Shown one piece after another: positions 55,489 to 64,000 of a stretch of DNA of 64,000 bases. Each line of letters opens with the position of its first letter. Position 1 is the first letter of the stretch. The stretch comes from Caenimonas sp. SL110. GTDB lineage: Bacteria; Pseudomonadota; Gammaproteobacteria; Burkholderiales; Burkholderiaceae_C. Both the position numbers and the translations under genes were made by a program. The notes under the pieces were generated by a model, which was given only the letters and a program-made list of their open reading frames with translations, had not been told where the DNA came from and made no database searches. Location: assembly GCF_001044395.1 (NCBI RefSeq), contig NZ_JANU01000042.1, positions 62,001 through 126,000 of the forward strand, read 5' to 3'.

Positions 55489-56433
55489 ATGACAAACCCC
55501 AACATGCCTGACGAAACCGGCTCCGATCCGGCCGTTGAAGACGACGACAACGACGGCAATCCCGCATGCGTCATCGTGTTCAACGCGAGCGATCCGAGCG
55601 GCGCAGGCGGCCTTGCCGCCGACATCAGCGCGATTGCATCCGTCGGCGCTCATGCGCTTCCCGTTGTCACCGGTGCCTATGCACGCGACACCGCCGAAGT
55701 GTTCGACCATTTCGCATTTGATGAAGAAGCCGTTGCTGAACAGGCCCGCGCCATTCTGGAAGATGTGCAGGTCCAGGTGTTCAAGGTCGGATTCGTCGGA
55801 AGCCCCGAAGCGGTCAGCACCATCGCCGAGATCGCGGCCGACTATGCAGAGATTCCACTGATCGCCTACATGCCCAACCTGTCATGGTGGGAAGAGTCGC
55901 AGATCGACCTGTACCTCGATGCCTTTCGCGAACTGTTGCTGCCCCAGACAACCGTGTTGGTAGGAAACCACAGCACGCTCTGGCGCTGGCTGCTGCCCGA
56001 CTGGAGCAGCGACAAGAGCCCCACTGCGCGTGACATCGCAAAGGCCGCATCCGAGATGGGTGTGCCCTATACGTTGGTCACAGGCATTCCGTTGCCGGAT
56101 CAATACATCGACAACGTACTGGCCACGCCGGAGTCGGTTTTGGGCAGCGAAAAATTCGAACGCTTCGAAGCAACTTTTTCCGGCGCCGGCGACACTCTCT
56201 CGGCAGCACTCGCCGCGCTGGTTGCGAGCGGCAGCGACCTGGTGGGCGCCGCCAGTGAAGCGCTGGCCTATCTCGATCGTTCGCTGGATGCGGGCTTTCG
56301 TCCCGGCATGGGCAACGTCGTGCCCGACCGGCTCTTCTGGGCCCAGCCCGAAGGCGACCCTGGCGAGCTGACACCCGAAGAAGCCCAGGCCCTCCAAGTT
56401 CTCGACATGCCAGCCAATGACACCAAACACTGA
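55489..56433 (+). CDS. thiD: ThiD-like kinase (hydroxymethylpyrimidine/phosphomethylpyrimidine kinase family), divergent
   Basis: 314 residues from ATG 55489 (GAGG nearby). Ribokinase-like fold: [33 protein letters not shown] at the start and [19 protein letters not shown] at the end, with the catalytic Asp. The standard ThiD pieces TxQNTxGV, DPVM and TPNxxEA are missing; AYMPNLSWW and [13 protein letters not shown] stand in their place. It may phosphorylate HMP-P for thiamine, or a different hydroxymethyl substrate. Stop overlaps hemL by 17 bp. Confidence 0.7.
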   Translation: MTNPNMPDETGSDPAVEDDDNDGNPACVIVFNASDPSGAGGLAADISAIASVGAHALPVVTGAYARDTAEVFDHFAFDEEAVAEQARAILEDVQVQVFKVGFVGSPEAVSTIAEIAADYAEIPLIAYMPNLSWWEESQIDLYLDAFRELLLPQTTVLVGNHSTLWRWLLPDWSSDKSPTARDIAKAASEMGVPYTLVTGIPLPDQYIDNVLATPESVLGSEKFERFEATFSGAGDTLSAALAALVASGSDLVGAASEALAYLDRSLDAGFRPGMGNVVPDRLFWAQPEGDPGELTPEEAQALQVLDMPANDTKH

Positions 56434-57760
56434 TCGCAACCAGCAACTCTTTGACCGCGCAAAGGCGCTGATTCCCGGCGGCGTGAATTCGCCCGTGCGT
56501 GCGTTTCGCGCGGTGGGCGGCACGCCGCGGTTCGTGCAACGCGCGCAGGGGCCGCATTTCTGGGACGCGAACGGCAAGCGCTACATCGACTACATCGGTT
56601 CCTGGGGTCCGATGATCCTCGGGCACGGCCACCCAGCAGTGGTTGAAGCCGTGCAGCGCGCGGTGCTCGACGGTTTTTCGTTCGGCGCGCCGACCGAGCG
56701 CGAGGTCGATCTCGCGCAGGCCATCATCGACCTGGTGCCCTCCATCGAGATGGTCCGCCTCGTCAGCTCCGGCACTGAAGCCGCGATGAGTGCGATACGC
56801 CTGGCGCGCGGCGCGACAGGTCGCAGCAAGCTGATCAAGTTCGAGGGTTGCTACCACGGCCATGCCGATGCGCTGCTCGTGAAGGCGGGCTCCGGCCTTG
56901 CAACATTCGGCAACCCCACCAGCGCCGGCGTGCCGCCCGAAGTCGTGCAGCACACGCTCGTGCTCGAATACAACAACATCCAGCAGCTTGAAGAAGCGTT
57001 CGCGCTTCACGGACCTGAGCTTGCGTGCCTGATCATCGAGCCGATCGCCGGCAACATGAACTTCGTGCGCGCGAGCGTGCCCTTCATGCGGCGCTGCCGC
57101 GAGCTGTGCACGCAGCACGGCGCGCTGCTGGTGTTCGATGAAGTCATGACGGGATTTCGCGTGGCCCTCGGTGGCGCGCAGTCCATCTACGCACGCGACA
57201 TCCCCGGCTTTGCGCCCGACGTCACCGTGCTCGGAAAAGTGATCGGCGGCGGCATGCCGCTGGCTGCGTTTGGCGGCAAACGCGCCGTCATGGAAATGCT
57301 GGCGCCGCTCGGGCCCGTCTATCAGGCAGGGACGCTGTCAGGCAACCCGGTCGCCACCGCATGCGGTCTTGCGACCCTGAACGAAATTCGCAAGCCCGAT
57401 TTCTATGACCAGCTCGCTGCAAAGACGCGTTCGCTCGCGACGGGTCTGCAAGCCGAGGCCGACGCGCAGGGCGTCGCATTTGCCAGCGACTGCGAAGGCG
57501 GCATGTTCGGCTTTTTTCTGCTGCCTGAATTGCCGCAGAACTACCCCGCCGTCATGAAGAGCGACGGCGCGCGATTCAACCAGCTGTTCCACGGCTTGCT
57601 GGACCGCGGCGTCTACATCGCACCTGCCCTTTATGAAGCAGGGTTCGTGAGTTCGGCCCACGGCGATGACGACATCGCGCAAACACTTCAAGCCGCTCGC
57701 GAAGTGTTCGCCGAAGGGTTCGGCGCCCGGGTCAGTGGCGAAAGTGCCGCACGCCCGTGA
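56417..57760 (+). CDS. hemL: Glutamate-1-semialdehyde 2,1-aminomutase
   Basis: 447 residues. PLP enzyme of the C5 tetrapyrrole pathway making 5-aminolevulinate. Seen: [57 protein letters not shown] and the PLP lysine K274 in [11 protein letters not shown]. Start ATG lies inside the thiD-like gene (17-bp overlap). Last 29 bp overlap convergent purH. Long for the family (about 430), because of a C-terminal [12 protein letters not shown] tail. Supplies heme for the cytochromes in the window. Confidence 0.96.
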   Translation: MTPNTDRNQQLFDRAKALIPGGVNSPVRAFRAVGGTPRFVQRAQGPHFWDANGKRYIDYIGSWGPMILGHGHPAVVEAVQRAVLDGFSFGAPTEREVDLAQAIIDLVPSIEMVRLVSSGTEAAMSAIRLARGATGRSKLIKFEGCYHGHADALLVKAGSGLATFGNPTSAGVPPEVVQHTLVLEYNNIQQLEEAFALHGPELACLIIEPIAGNMNFVRASVPFMRRCRELCTQHGALLVFDEVMTGFRVALGGAQSIYARDIPGFAPDVTVLGKVIGGGMPLAAFGGKRAVMEMLAPLGPVYQAGTLSGNPVATACGLATLNEIRKPDFYDQLAAKTRSLATGLQAEADAQGVAFASDCEGGMFGFFLLPELPQNYPAVMKSDGARFNQLFHGLLDRGVYIAPALYEAGFVSSAHGDDDIAQTLQAAREVFAEGFGARVSGESAARP

Positions 57761-59303
57761 AGACCATGGCCACGTCGCGCTCATCGGCGGCGGCGATCAC
57801 CTGGTCATCGCGCATGCTGCCGCCTGGCTGAATCACGCAGGTCGCGCCTGCATCAACGATCACATCCAGGCCGTCGCGAAACGGAAAGAACGCATCGCTC
57901 GCCGCCACGGTCCCCACCAGCGACAAGCCGGCATGCTTTGCCTTGATGTCAGCGATGCGCGCGGAATCGAGCCGGCTCATCTGGCCGGCCCCCACGCCCA
58001 TGGTCATGCCGTCCTTGCAAAAGACGATGGCGTTGGACTTCACGTACTTGGCGACCTTCCAGGCGAACAGCAAGTCTTCCAGCTGCTGGGGCGTCGGCTG
58101 CTTCCTGGTCACGACCTTCAGCTCGCCAACGGACATCTGGCGGTTGTCTGCGGTCTGCACCAGAAGCCCTGAGCCGACACGCTTGACGTCCACCGCATTG
58201 CGGCCGTTGTCCCAATCGGTGGTGCCGCCGGGCGGCAATGCAATTTCAAGGATGCGGACGTTCACCTTGGACTTGAAAACAGCCAGCGCCTCACGCGTGA
58301 ACGAAGGCGCCATCAGCACTTCCACAAACTGTTTGGCAACCGCCTGCGCGGCTTCCTCGTCGACTTCGCGATTGAAGGCAATGATGCCGCCGAACGCAGA
58401 CGTCGGATCGGTCTGCAACGCCTTCGAGTAAGCCGCCAGCGATGTCCTGCCCAGCGCCACACCGCACGGATTGGCGTGCTTGACGATGACGCACGCGCCC
58501 ACATCGAAACTCTTGACGCACTCCCAGGCCGCATCAGCATCGGCGATGTTGTTGTACGACAGCTCCTTGCCCTGCAACTGCTTCGCGCTCACGAGCGAGC
58601 CCGGCGCTGGATACAGGTCGCGGTAGAACGCTGCGTGTTGATGCGGGTTTTCGCCGTAACGCAGGTCCTGCAGCTTGACGAATCGGCCGTTCGATTGCGC
58701 GGGGAACAAGCTGCGGCTTCCATCTTCCTGGATGCTGGACAGATAGTCGCTGATCGCGCCGTCGTAATTGCTGATGCGATTGAACGCAGCCACCGACAGC
58801 GAAAAGCGCGTCTTGTCCGAGAGCTTGCCGGCCGTCTGCAACTCCTGCAGCACCAGCGGGTATTGCGATGCGTCCGTCACGACGCCCACATCCTTCCAGT
58901 TCTTGGCCGCCGAGCGCACCATCGCAGGTCCGCCGATGTCGATGTTCTCGATCGCGTCTTCGAGCGTGCAACCCGCCTTGGCGACCGTGGCCTCGAACGG
59001 ATAGAGATTCACCACCAGCAGGTCGATCGTGTCGATCGAATGCGCCTTCAGCGCGGCCATGTGCTCGGGCAGATCACGGCGCGCGAGCAGCCCGCCGTGC
59101 ACCTTGGGATGCAGCGTCTTCACGCGGCCGTCAAGCATCTCCGGAAATTCGGTGACCTCGGCGACTTCGGTGACAGGAAGGCCCTGCTCGGCCAGCAACT
59201 TCGCAGTGCCACCCGTGGAGATGAGCCGAATGCCAAGCGCATGCAGCGCCCGCGCAAATTCAACGATGCCGGCTTTGTCGGAAACAGAAATGAGTGCGTT
59301 CAT
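57732..59303 (-). CDS. purH: Bifunctional AICAR transformylase / IMP cyclohydrolase
   Basis: 523 residues performing the last two steps of purine synthesis. N-terminal IMP cyclohydrolase (MGS-like; [36 protein letters not shown]) and C-terminal AICAR transformylase ([56 protein letters not shown] terminus). 21 bp downstream of fis, so the dusB-fis-purH order is likely one unit. Confidence 0.97.
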   Translation of the reverse strand: MNALISVSDKAGIVEFARALHALGIRLISTGGTAKLLAEQGLPVTEVAEVTEFPEMLDGRVKTLHPKVHGGLLARRDLPEHMAALKAHSIDTIDLLVVNLYPFEATVAKAGCTLEDAIENIDIGGPAMVRSAAKNWKDVGVVTDASQYPLVLQELQTAGKLSDKTRFSLSVAAFNRISNYDGAISDYLSSIQEDGSRSLFPAQSNGRFVKLQDLRYGENPHQHAAFYRDLYPAPGSLVSAKQLQGKELSYNNIADADAAWECVKSFDVGACVIVKHANPCGVALGRTSLAAYSKALQTDPTSAFGGIIAFNREVDEEAAQAVAKQFVEVLMAPSFTREALAVFKSKVNVRILEIALPPGGTTDWDNGRNAVDVKRVGSGLLVQTADNRQMSVGELKVVTRKQPTPQQLEDLLFAWKVAKYVKSNAIVFCKDGMTMGVGAGQMSRLDSARIADIKAKHAGLSLVGTVAASDAFFPFRDGLDVIVDAGATCVIQPGGSMRDDQVIAAADERDVAMVFTGVRHFRH

Positions 59304-59324
59304 GTGGATAGAAATAAAGGGCGT

Positions 59325-59564
59325 TCAACCCTTGAGGAGCCGGTGTTCCAGAAGCTTCTTGCGCAGCGTGTTGCGGTTCAGGCCCAGCCACTCGGCGGCC
59401 TTGGACTGGTTCTGGTCGGCCTTGTCCATCACGACTTCCAGCAGCGGCTTTTCGACCGCCTTGACCAGCATTTCGTACATGCCGTCCGGCTCGATGCCGC
59501 GCAGGTCGCGGAAATAGCTTTCGAGGCTGGCGCGAACGCACTCTTCAATATGTTTCTTGCTCAT
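59325..59564 (-). CDS. fis: Fis-family nucleoid-associated protein
   Basis: 79 residues from ATG 59564. C-terminal helix-turn-helix NQSKAAEWLGLNRNTLRKKLLEHRLLKG; N-terminal LESYFRDLRG matches the region for Hin-type recombination enhancement. Binds and bends DNA, activating rRNA and many other promoters. Start lies 20 bp inside dusB, the dusB-fis arrangement known from enterobacteria, here continuing into purH. Confidence 0.93.
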   Translation of the reverse strand: MSKKHIEECVRASLESYFRDLRGIEPDGMYEMLVKAVEKPLLEVVMDKADQNQSKAAEWLGLNRNTLRKKLLEHRLLKG

Positions 59565-60612
59565 GCGGATTGCACGTCTCTTGTTGTTGTTCGTCGTCAC
59601 AGATGGCGGCCGACACGGCGGGCATGCGGTCGCCGCAAGCCGCAAGCGCATCGAAATACTCGCCCACGGCTCGCAGCTGCTCGCCGCAGTCCTCGATCAG
59701 GTTCATGCGCGCGCGAAACTCCGGCGCGCCAGCGAGCCCCTTCACATACCAGGCGATGTGCTTGCGCGCGCTGCGCACACCGGTGAACTCGCCATAGAGG
59801 GCGTAGTGATCCTGCAGGTGTTCGATGAGAAGCCTGCGCACTTCGGCCACGAGCGGCGGCGCCAGGTGCGTGCCGGTTTCCAGAAAATGCGCCACCTCGC
59901 GAAAGATCCACGGGCGACCCTGAGCGGCGCGACCGATCATGATCGCGTCGGCCCGCGTGTAGGCCAGTACATCGCGCGCTTTTTCCGGCGAAGTGATGTC
60001 GCCGTTGGCCACGACCGGAATGCTTACCGCCGCTTTCACGGCTGCGATGGTGTCGTACTCGGCGAACCCGCGATAGCCCTGCTCGCGGGTGCGGCCATGC
60101 ACGGTGAGCATCTGTATGCCGGCATCTTCAAAGGCGCGAGCCAGCGTCACGGCATTTCGATTGGCCTGCGACCAGCCGGTGCGCATCTTGAGCGTGACCG
60201 GCACGCCGCGCGGCGCGCATGCATCGACGACTGCGCGCGCGATGGCCACCGCCAGCGGCTCGTCCTGCATGAGTGCCGAGCCCGCCCACTTGGTACACAC
60301 CTTCTTGGCAGGACAGCCCATGTTGATGTCGATGATCTGCGCGCCGCGGTCAATGTTGTAGACCGCAGCATCCGCCATCATGGCTGCTTCAGTGCCCGCG
60401 ATCTGCACCGCGATGGGACCGGGCTCGCCATCGTGATTGGCACGGCGCGATGTCTTGAGGCTGTTCCACAGATCGCGCTGCGAGGTCACCATCTCGCTCA
60501 CCGCATACCCAGCGCCGAGCGCACGGCACAGCTGCCGGAACGGTCGGTCCGTCACGCCCGCCATCGGCGCTGCGAACAGGTTGTTCGCCAGGGTGTACGG
60601 GCCGATGTTCAT
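59545..60612 (-). CDS. dusB: tRNA-dihydrouridine synthase DusB
   Basis: 355 residues from ATG 60612 (MNIGPYTLANN); a GTG at 60651 would add thirteen residues. FMN enzyme reducing uridine to dihydrouridine in tRNA. LFAAPMAGVTDRPFRQL, DINMGCPAKKVCTKWAGSALM with the active-site Cys, LTVHGRTREQGY and ANGDITSPEKA are DusB-type. C-terminus has a Gln/Glu-rich tail (DDEQQQETCNPHEQE). Overlaps fis by 20 bp. Confidence 0.94.
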   Translation of the reverse strand: MNIGPYTLANNLFAAPMAGVTDRPFRQLCRALGAGYAVSEMVTSQRDLWNSLKTSRRANHDGEPGPIAVQIAGTEAAMMADAAVYNIDRGAQIIDINMGCPAKKVCTKWAGSALMQDEPLAVAIARAVVDACAPRGVPVTLKMRTGWSQANRNAVTLARAFEDAGIQMLTVHGRTREQGYRGFAEYDTIAAVKAAVSIPVVANGDITSPEKARDVLAYTRADAIMIGRAAQGRPWIFREVAHFLETGTHLAPPLVAEVRRLLIEHLQDHYALYGEFTGVRSARKHIAWYVKGLAGAPEFRARMNLIEDCGEQLRAVGEYFDALAACGDRMPAVSAAICDDEQQQETCNPHEQETY

Positions 60613-60779
60613 GGAGGTGAGAAGGCTGGGTGCTGCTGAAAAATGAGGCACGATTGTATGCCCGCCCGATTTCAGCGGCTGAAATCAATTGCGTGCCGCT
60701 TCGGCGCGCTTGCGTGCCAGTCAACAGGGCACCTGCACCTACACGACGTGGCTCGCGCCATCTGTAAACTCGTGCACGC

Positions 60780-61259
60780 ATGCAAGACTGGCTCGCCCCT
60801 ATCCTCGCGCTCCTGGCGCTCCCCCGATTCGGCCTGACCACGCTCTTTGTCGCGGCATTCATATCGGCAACGCTGGTGCCCGTCGGGTCCGAGCCGGTGC
60901 TCTACGGCCTGCTGCGGCTCAACCCCGAGATGTTCTGGAGCGCGATCTTCGTGGCAACCGCCGGCAATACGCTGGGCGGAATGCTCGACTGGTGGATCGG
61001 CTACGGCGCGCATGAGGTGGTGGACAAGTACAGCCACTCCAAACACCACACCCGGGCGCTCGACTGGCTGGCGCGGCTCGGCCCCAAGGCCTGCCTGCTC
61101 TCATGGTTGCCACTGGTGGGCGACCCGCTGTGCGCGGTAGCCGGCTGGCTGAAACTGCCCTTCTGGCCCTGCGCGTTCTACATGCTGATCGGCAAGTTCC
61201 TGCGTTACATCACCATGACCACGGCGCTCTTGTATATCTGGCCGGTGGCGCCGGGGTAA
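60780..61259 (+). CDS. YqaA/DedA-like (VTT domain) membrane protein
   Basis: 159 residues with four to five hydrophobic segments. VPVGSEPVLYGLL, GNTLGGMLDWWIGYG and FYMLIGKFLRYI are YqaA-type DedA motifs; the conserved GDPLCAVAGWLKLPFW resembles the re-entrant loop of VTT proteins. DedA members move lipid carriers such as undecaprenyl phosphate or phospholipids; the YqaA branch is uncharacterised. Stands alone, divergent from dusB over 167 bp of otherwise featureless DNA. Confidence 0.85.
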   Translation: MQDWLAPILALLALPRFGLTTLFVAAFISATLVPVGSEPVLYGLLRLNPEMFWSAIFVATAGNTLGGMLDWWIGYGAHEVVDKYSHSKHHTRALDWLARLGPKACLLSWLPLVGDPLCAVAGWLKLPFWPCAFYMLIGKFLRYITMTTALLYIWPVAPG

Positions 61260-61347
61260 TTAATCGGCATCGCGGCTAAACGGCGGCGAGATTCGCGGGA
61301 TATGTGGGAAGAGAACCTCCCATTAACTTCCCAAGGATCCATGCCCC

Positions 61348-61569
61348 ATGAAAGACGCCCTCGCGACCGCGCCCCGGAACACACCCAAGACACCCAACAC
61401 ACCGCTCAAGGAAGTCATGGCCCAGTGCGAAATCTCGCAGGCCTGGCCCGAAGCCGCGCTGAAATTTGCACAGGGAGCTGGCGATTCGCCGACGTTTCTG
61501 CAAGAGCTCGCGCGAGACTGTGTGTTGAAGAAAAAGCCCGCTGAAACCAGGGTGACCGGCGACACGTAA
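61348..61569 (+). CDS. Hypothetical 73-residue protein
   Basis: AAGGA lies ten bases before ATG 61348. Thr/Pro-rich N-terminus (TAPRNTPKTPNTPLKEV), then an amphipathic region MAQCEISQAWPEAALKFAQGAGDSPTFLQELARDCVLKKKP with two cysteines. No membrane segment. I recognise no family. Ten bases before the DUF2256 gene, so probably the first gene of a three-gene unit with DUF2256 and the FeS photolyase. Confidence 0.55.
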   Translation: MKDALATAPRNTPKTPNTPLKEVMAQCEISQAWPEAALKFAQGAGDSPTFLQELARDCVLKKKPAETRVTGDT

Positions 61570-61578
61570 CATGGGCTG

Positions 61579-61764
61579 ATGCACAACGCGAAGCCTTCAG
61601 GTGGCGATACCAACCGTGGCAACCAGCACCGCGGCAACAAGGCCGACCTGCCGAGCAAGCCATGCGCCACCTGCGGCCTGCCGATGACCTGGCGCCGCAG
61701 ATGGGCGAAGAACTGGTCCGAGGTGAAGTACTGCAGCGAGGCTTGCCGACGCGGCAAGGCTTGA
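61579..61764 (+). CDS. DUF2256 zinc-ribbon-like small protein
   Basis: 61 residues. Four cysteines in CATC and YCSEAC around PMTWRRRWAKNWSEVK; the WRxxWxxxWxxVKYCS block defines DUF2256. Proteins with this domain often sit beside, or are fused to, photolyase/cryptochrome proteins. Here it lies two bases before the FeS photolyase, supporting a shared function, perhaps Zn or DNA binding. Unproved. Confidence 0.85.
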   Translation: MHNAKPSGGDTNRGNQHRGNKADLPSKPCATCGLPMTWRRRWAKNWSEVKYCSEACRRGKA

Positions 61765-61766
61765 CG

Positions 61767-63320
61767 ATGAAGACGCCTCGATCGCTGGTGCTGGTGCTCG
61801 GCGACCAGCTCGACCTGGACGCCGCTGCCTTCGATGGCTTCGATCCAGCGCTGGACGCGGTCTGGATGGCCGAGGTGGCGCAGGAGTCGACGCATGTGTG
61901 GTCCAGCAAACAGCGCACGGCCTTGTTTCTGTCGGCGATGCGTCACTTTGCGGCTCAACTGCGCCAAGCAGGCCGGGTGCTGCACTACACGCGGCTTGAT
62001 GAAGCAGACAACGCAGGCAGCCTGGGTGCGCAGCTGAAGACCGACATCCTTCGCCTGAAACCCACGCAACTGATCATGACGGCGCCGGGTGACTGGCGCG
62101 TGTTGCAGGACATCAAGGCGGTTGCTGCCGCGATGCAGCTACCGCTCGATGTCCGCGAGGACCGTCACTTCTTTACCACCGTGCGCGAATTTGCAGCCCA
62201 TGCCAAGGGCCGCAAATCCCTGCGCATGGAGTACTTCTACCGGGAGCAGCGCAAGCGCCATGGCGTGCTGATGGAAGGTGGCGGTGCGATTGCACAGCCC
62301 ACCGGCGGCCAGTGGAACTACGACAGCGACAACCGTGAGTCATTCGGCGCCGATGGGCCGGGCTTCGTGCCCGCGCGTGCCTCTTTCGAGGCCGATGAGA
62401 TCACGCGCGAAGTGATCGCACTGGTCAACACGCAATTCGCCGACCATCCCGGCCAGCTCGACAGCTTCGCCTGGCCTGTCACGCGCGAGCAGGCGCTTGC
62501 GTCGCTTCAATCATTCATTGACGACCGGCTACCTCTTTTTGGCCGCTACCAGGATGCGATCTGGCCGGGCGACCCCTGGCTCTACCACTCGCATATTTCC
62601 TGCGCGCTCAACCTGAAGCTGCTCAATCCGCGCGAGGTGGTCGCAGCCGCCGAGCTCGCGTTGCGGGAAGGACGCGCACCCCTGGCCAGTGTCGAGGGCT
62701 TCATCCGCCAGATCCTGGGCTGGCGCGAATACGTGCGCGGCATCTACTGGACGCAGATGCCGGACTACGCCGGGCGCAACACACTGGGGGCCCACCACGA
62801 CCTGCCGGCCTGGTACTGGAGCGGCGAGACGAACTTCGCCTGCCTGCGCGATGCACTCGCGCAGACGCTGACCCACGGCTACGCCAACCACATCCAGCGC
62901 CTGATGGTCACCGGCCTCTATGCGCTCATGCTCGGCGTCGAACCGAAGCAGGTCCACGAGTGGTACCTCGCGGTGTACGTCGATGCGGTGGAGTGGGTCG
63001 AATTGCCCAATACGCTGGGCATGAGCCAGTACGCCGATGGCGGCCTGATGGGCAGCAAGCCCTATGTGGCGACCGGCAAGTACATCCAGCGCATGAGCCC
63101 GCACTGCAAGGGCTGCCGCTACGACCCGGCCCTGAAGACCGGCGAGCGGGCCTGTCCGTTCACCACGCTGTACTGGGACTTGCTGATGCGCCACGAAACG
63201 CTGCTCGCGGCGAATCCGCGCATGGCGTTGCAGGTGAAAAACCTCGCCCGAATCACCGAGGCTGAACGGCAGGCTGTGAAGGATCGTGCGGGCGAGATTC
63301 GCAGCGGAAAAGTTGCTTGA
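61767..63320 (+). CDS. Iron-sulfur bacterial cryptochrome/photolyase (FeS-BCP, (6-4)-type)
   Basis: 517 residues from ATG 61767. PhrB-like family: LVLVLGDQLDLD at the start, RMEYFYREQRKRHGVLME, EGFIRQILGWREYVRG and LPNTLGMSQYADGG. Four cysteines C359, C447, C450 and C463 have spacings 88-3-13, identical to the 4Fe-4S ligands of Agrobacterium PhrB. That family repairs (6-4) photoproducts using FAD and a ribolumazine antenna. Complements the CPD photolyase at 43.8 kb. Coupled to DUF2256 by a two-base gap. Confidence 0.92.
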   Translation: MKTPRSLVLVLGDQLDLDAAAFDGFDPALDAVWMAEVAQESTHVWSSKQRTALFLSAMRHFAAQLRQAGRVLHYTRLDEADNAGSLGAQLKTDILRLKPTQLIMTAPGDWRVLQDIKAVAAAMQLPLDVREDRHFFTTVREFAAHAKGRKSLRMEYFYREQRKRHGVLMEGGGAIAQPTGGQWNYDSDNRESFGADGPGFVPARASFEADEITREVIALVNTQFADHPGQLDSFAWPVTREQALASLQSFIDDRLPLFGRYQDAIWPGDPWLYHSHISCALNLKLLNPREVVAAAELALREGRAPLASVEGFIRQILGWREYVRGIYWTQMPDYAGRNTLGAHHDLPAWYWSGETNFACLRDALAQTLTHGYANHIQRLMVTGLYALMLGVEPKQVHEWYLAVYVDAVEWVELPNTLGMSQYADGGLMGSKPYVATGKYIQRMSPHCKGCRYDPALKTGERACPFTTLYWDLLMRHETLLAANPRMALQVKNLARITEAERQAVKDRAGEIRSGKVA

Positions 63321-63346
63321 ACCTCAAGCGGGCTATTTGCAGGGCA

Positions 63347-63691
63347 CTACTGGCAGGGCTCGAACCGCTCGCACGGCGCTGCAGTGCGAATGGCCGTGAT
63401 CGTGTTTTCGCCATCTCGGCGCTCGGCGCGAAACTGCACGCTGGCCCCGTCCTTCAGACCCGATACCAGCTTGGGATCCACCACCCGAAACGTGATCGTT
63501 GAAAACGGCAGCTTGCCATTGGGCACGAGCTTCAGGCGGATGTAGTGACGCTTGCCGCCGTCCTCGGTGAAGACCGAGCGGACGACTGCGCGCGTGAAGA
63601 CCGGCTCGGCTGGTTGCGCTGAAGCTGCAGGCCCCTGCACCAGCACGACCATTGCAAAGAACAGCGCCAGGCATTTGCGAAACGCCGTCAC
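63347..63691 (-). CDS. Secreted CusF-like OB-fold protein without canonical metal ligands
   Basis: 114 residues from GTG 63691. Signal peptide to about residue 25 (ASA-QP). The mature part VRSVFTEDGGKRHYIRLKLVP, LPFSTITFRVVDPKLVSGLKDGASVQFRAERRDGENTITAI follows the CusF_Ec pattern (LxMxxMTFxVxDPxLLxxLxxGDxVxF), but the copper Met/Trp/His positions are Phe, Ser and others, so Cu binding is not expected at that site. C-terminal pair CERFEPC might form a disulfide. Convergent with the photolyase; 13 bp downstream of ychF. Confidence 0.55.
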   Translation of the reverse strand: MTAFRKCLALFFAMVVLVQGPAASAQPAEPVFTRAVVRSVFTEDGGKRHYIRLKLVPNGKLPFSTITFRVVDPKLVSGLKDGASVQFRAERRDGENTITAIRTAAPCERFEPCQ

Positions 63692-63704
63692 TGCAAGCCC
63701 GCGA

Positions 63705-64000
63705 CTAGACGTTGAACAGGAAGTTCAGCACGTCGCCATCCTTGACCACGTACTCCTTGCCTTCGCTGCGCATCTTGCCTGCGTCCTTGGCGCCCTGCTC
63801 GCCCTTGAACCCGATGAAGTCGTCAAAGGCAATCGTCTGCGCACGGATGAATCCGCGTTCGAAATCAGTGTGAATCACGCCTGCCGCTTGCGGCGCGGTA
63901 TCGCCGATATGAATCGTCCAGGCGCGAACTTCCTTCACGCCCGCCGTGAAGTACGTCTGCAGGCCGAGCAGCTTGAACGCCGAGCGGATCAGGCGGTTGA
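63705..64000 (-). CDS. ychF: YchF, redox-regulated ATPase (C-terminal part)
   Basis: The last 98 residues are in the window; the gene runs off the right edge. The TGS domain of YchF/OLA1 is clear: [42 protein letters not shown] and [19 protein letters not shown] at the C-terminus. Obg-related protein with ATP rather than GTP preference, bound to ribosomes and linked to oxidative stress. Stop TAG at 63705-63707. Confidence 0.93.
   Translation of the reverse strand, partial: NRLIRSAFKLLGLQTYFTAGVKEVRAWTIHIGDTAPQAAGVIHTDFERGFIRAQTIAFDDFIGFKGEQGAKDAGKMRSEGKEYVVKDGDVLNFLFNV

Noticed and set aside
60613-60779. A coding gene in the dusB-yqaA gap
   Set aside because: Short frames there have no ribosome-binding site, motifs or sensible codon use.
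61305-61333. TGGGAAG/CTTCCCA inverted repeat before the 73-aa gene
   Set aside because: Seven-base arms with a 15-base loop are easily produced by chance; no T-run or known site.

Overview
The window is a contiguous stretch of high-GC bacterial chromosome, almost gap-free, with genes on both strands and many ATGA/GTGA-type overlaps. Gene content and order (aa3-type oxidase locus ctaC-ctaD-ctaG-ctaE with SURF1, ctaA, ctaB and SCO; rubredoxin-pilGHIJ-chpA; pyrR-pyrB-pyrC'; TctC/Bug-type binding protein; dusB-fis; pcaIJF) point to a betaproteobacterium of the order Burkholderiales, most likely Comamonadaceae-like. This placement is inferred from gene families and synteny, not from rRNA. I see no phage, insertion sequence, CRISPR array or integrase; the window looks like core chromosome.

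Layout. 1-7.3 kb: M16 peptidase (partial) divergent from ftsY-selD, a DUF962/Mpo1-like membrane protein, rpoH under a perfect CIRCE operator, a 7TM-type sensor with a degenerate GGDEF domain, and a Bug-family solute-binding protein. 7.4-17.4 kb: AlkD-like repair protein, then the complete cytochrome c oxidase biogenesis and structural locus on the minus strand, including a 37-residue assembly protein. 17.4-22.4 kb: DUF2244, BioC-like methyltransferase, ComF, TrmL, MaoC hydratase, orphan ParA. 21.7-28.2 kb: KefF-KefC, then a hybrid histidine kinase overlapping a free-standing PAS protein that duplicates its first PAS module. 28.2-30.8 kb: pcaIJF, the last two steps of the beta-ketoadipate pathway. 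31.4-36.0 kb: diheme cytochrome c, then a tight five-gene MoxR-small membrane protein-GNAT-CPBP protease-VWA operon.

36.0-45.3 kb: tRNA-Arg(CCT), a Fur-box-linked divergent ferric ABC transporter pair, an acyltransferase, the pyrimidine cluster algH-ruvX-pyrR-pyrB-pyrC' (pyrC' lacks the metal-binding His-x-His) and a CPD photolyase. 45.3-55.4 kb: the Chp chemosensory system for type IV pili (2039-residue ChpA, PilJ, PilI, PilH, PilG) headed by a rubredoxin gene. 55.5-64 kb: a ThiD-like kinase and hemL, purH, dusB-fis, a YqaA membrane protein, an orphan small ORF, DUF2256 plus an iron-sulfur (6-4)-type photolyase, a CusF-like secreted protein and the 3' end of ychF.

The most noteworthy points are the CIRCE control of rpoH, the MoxR/VWA operon with an embedded protease and acetyltransferase, the catalytically dead dihydroorotase partner of ATCase, the duplicated PAS module, the divergent ThiD-like kinase, an 8-bp tandem repeat running into the trmL start codon, and two photolyases of different families.
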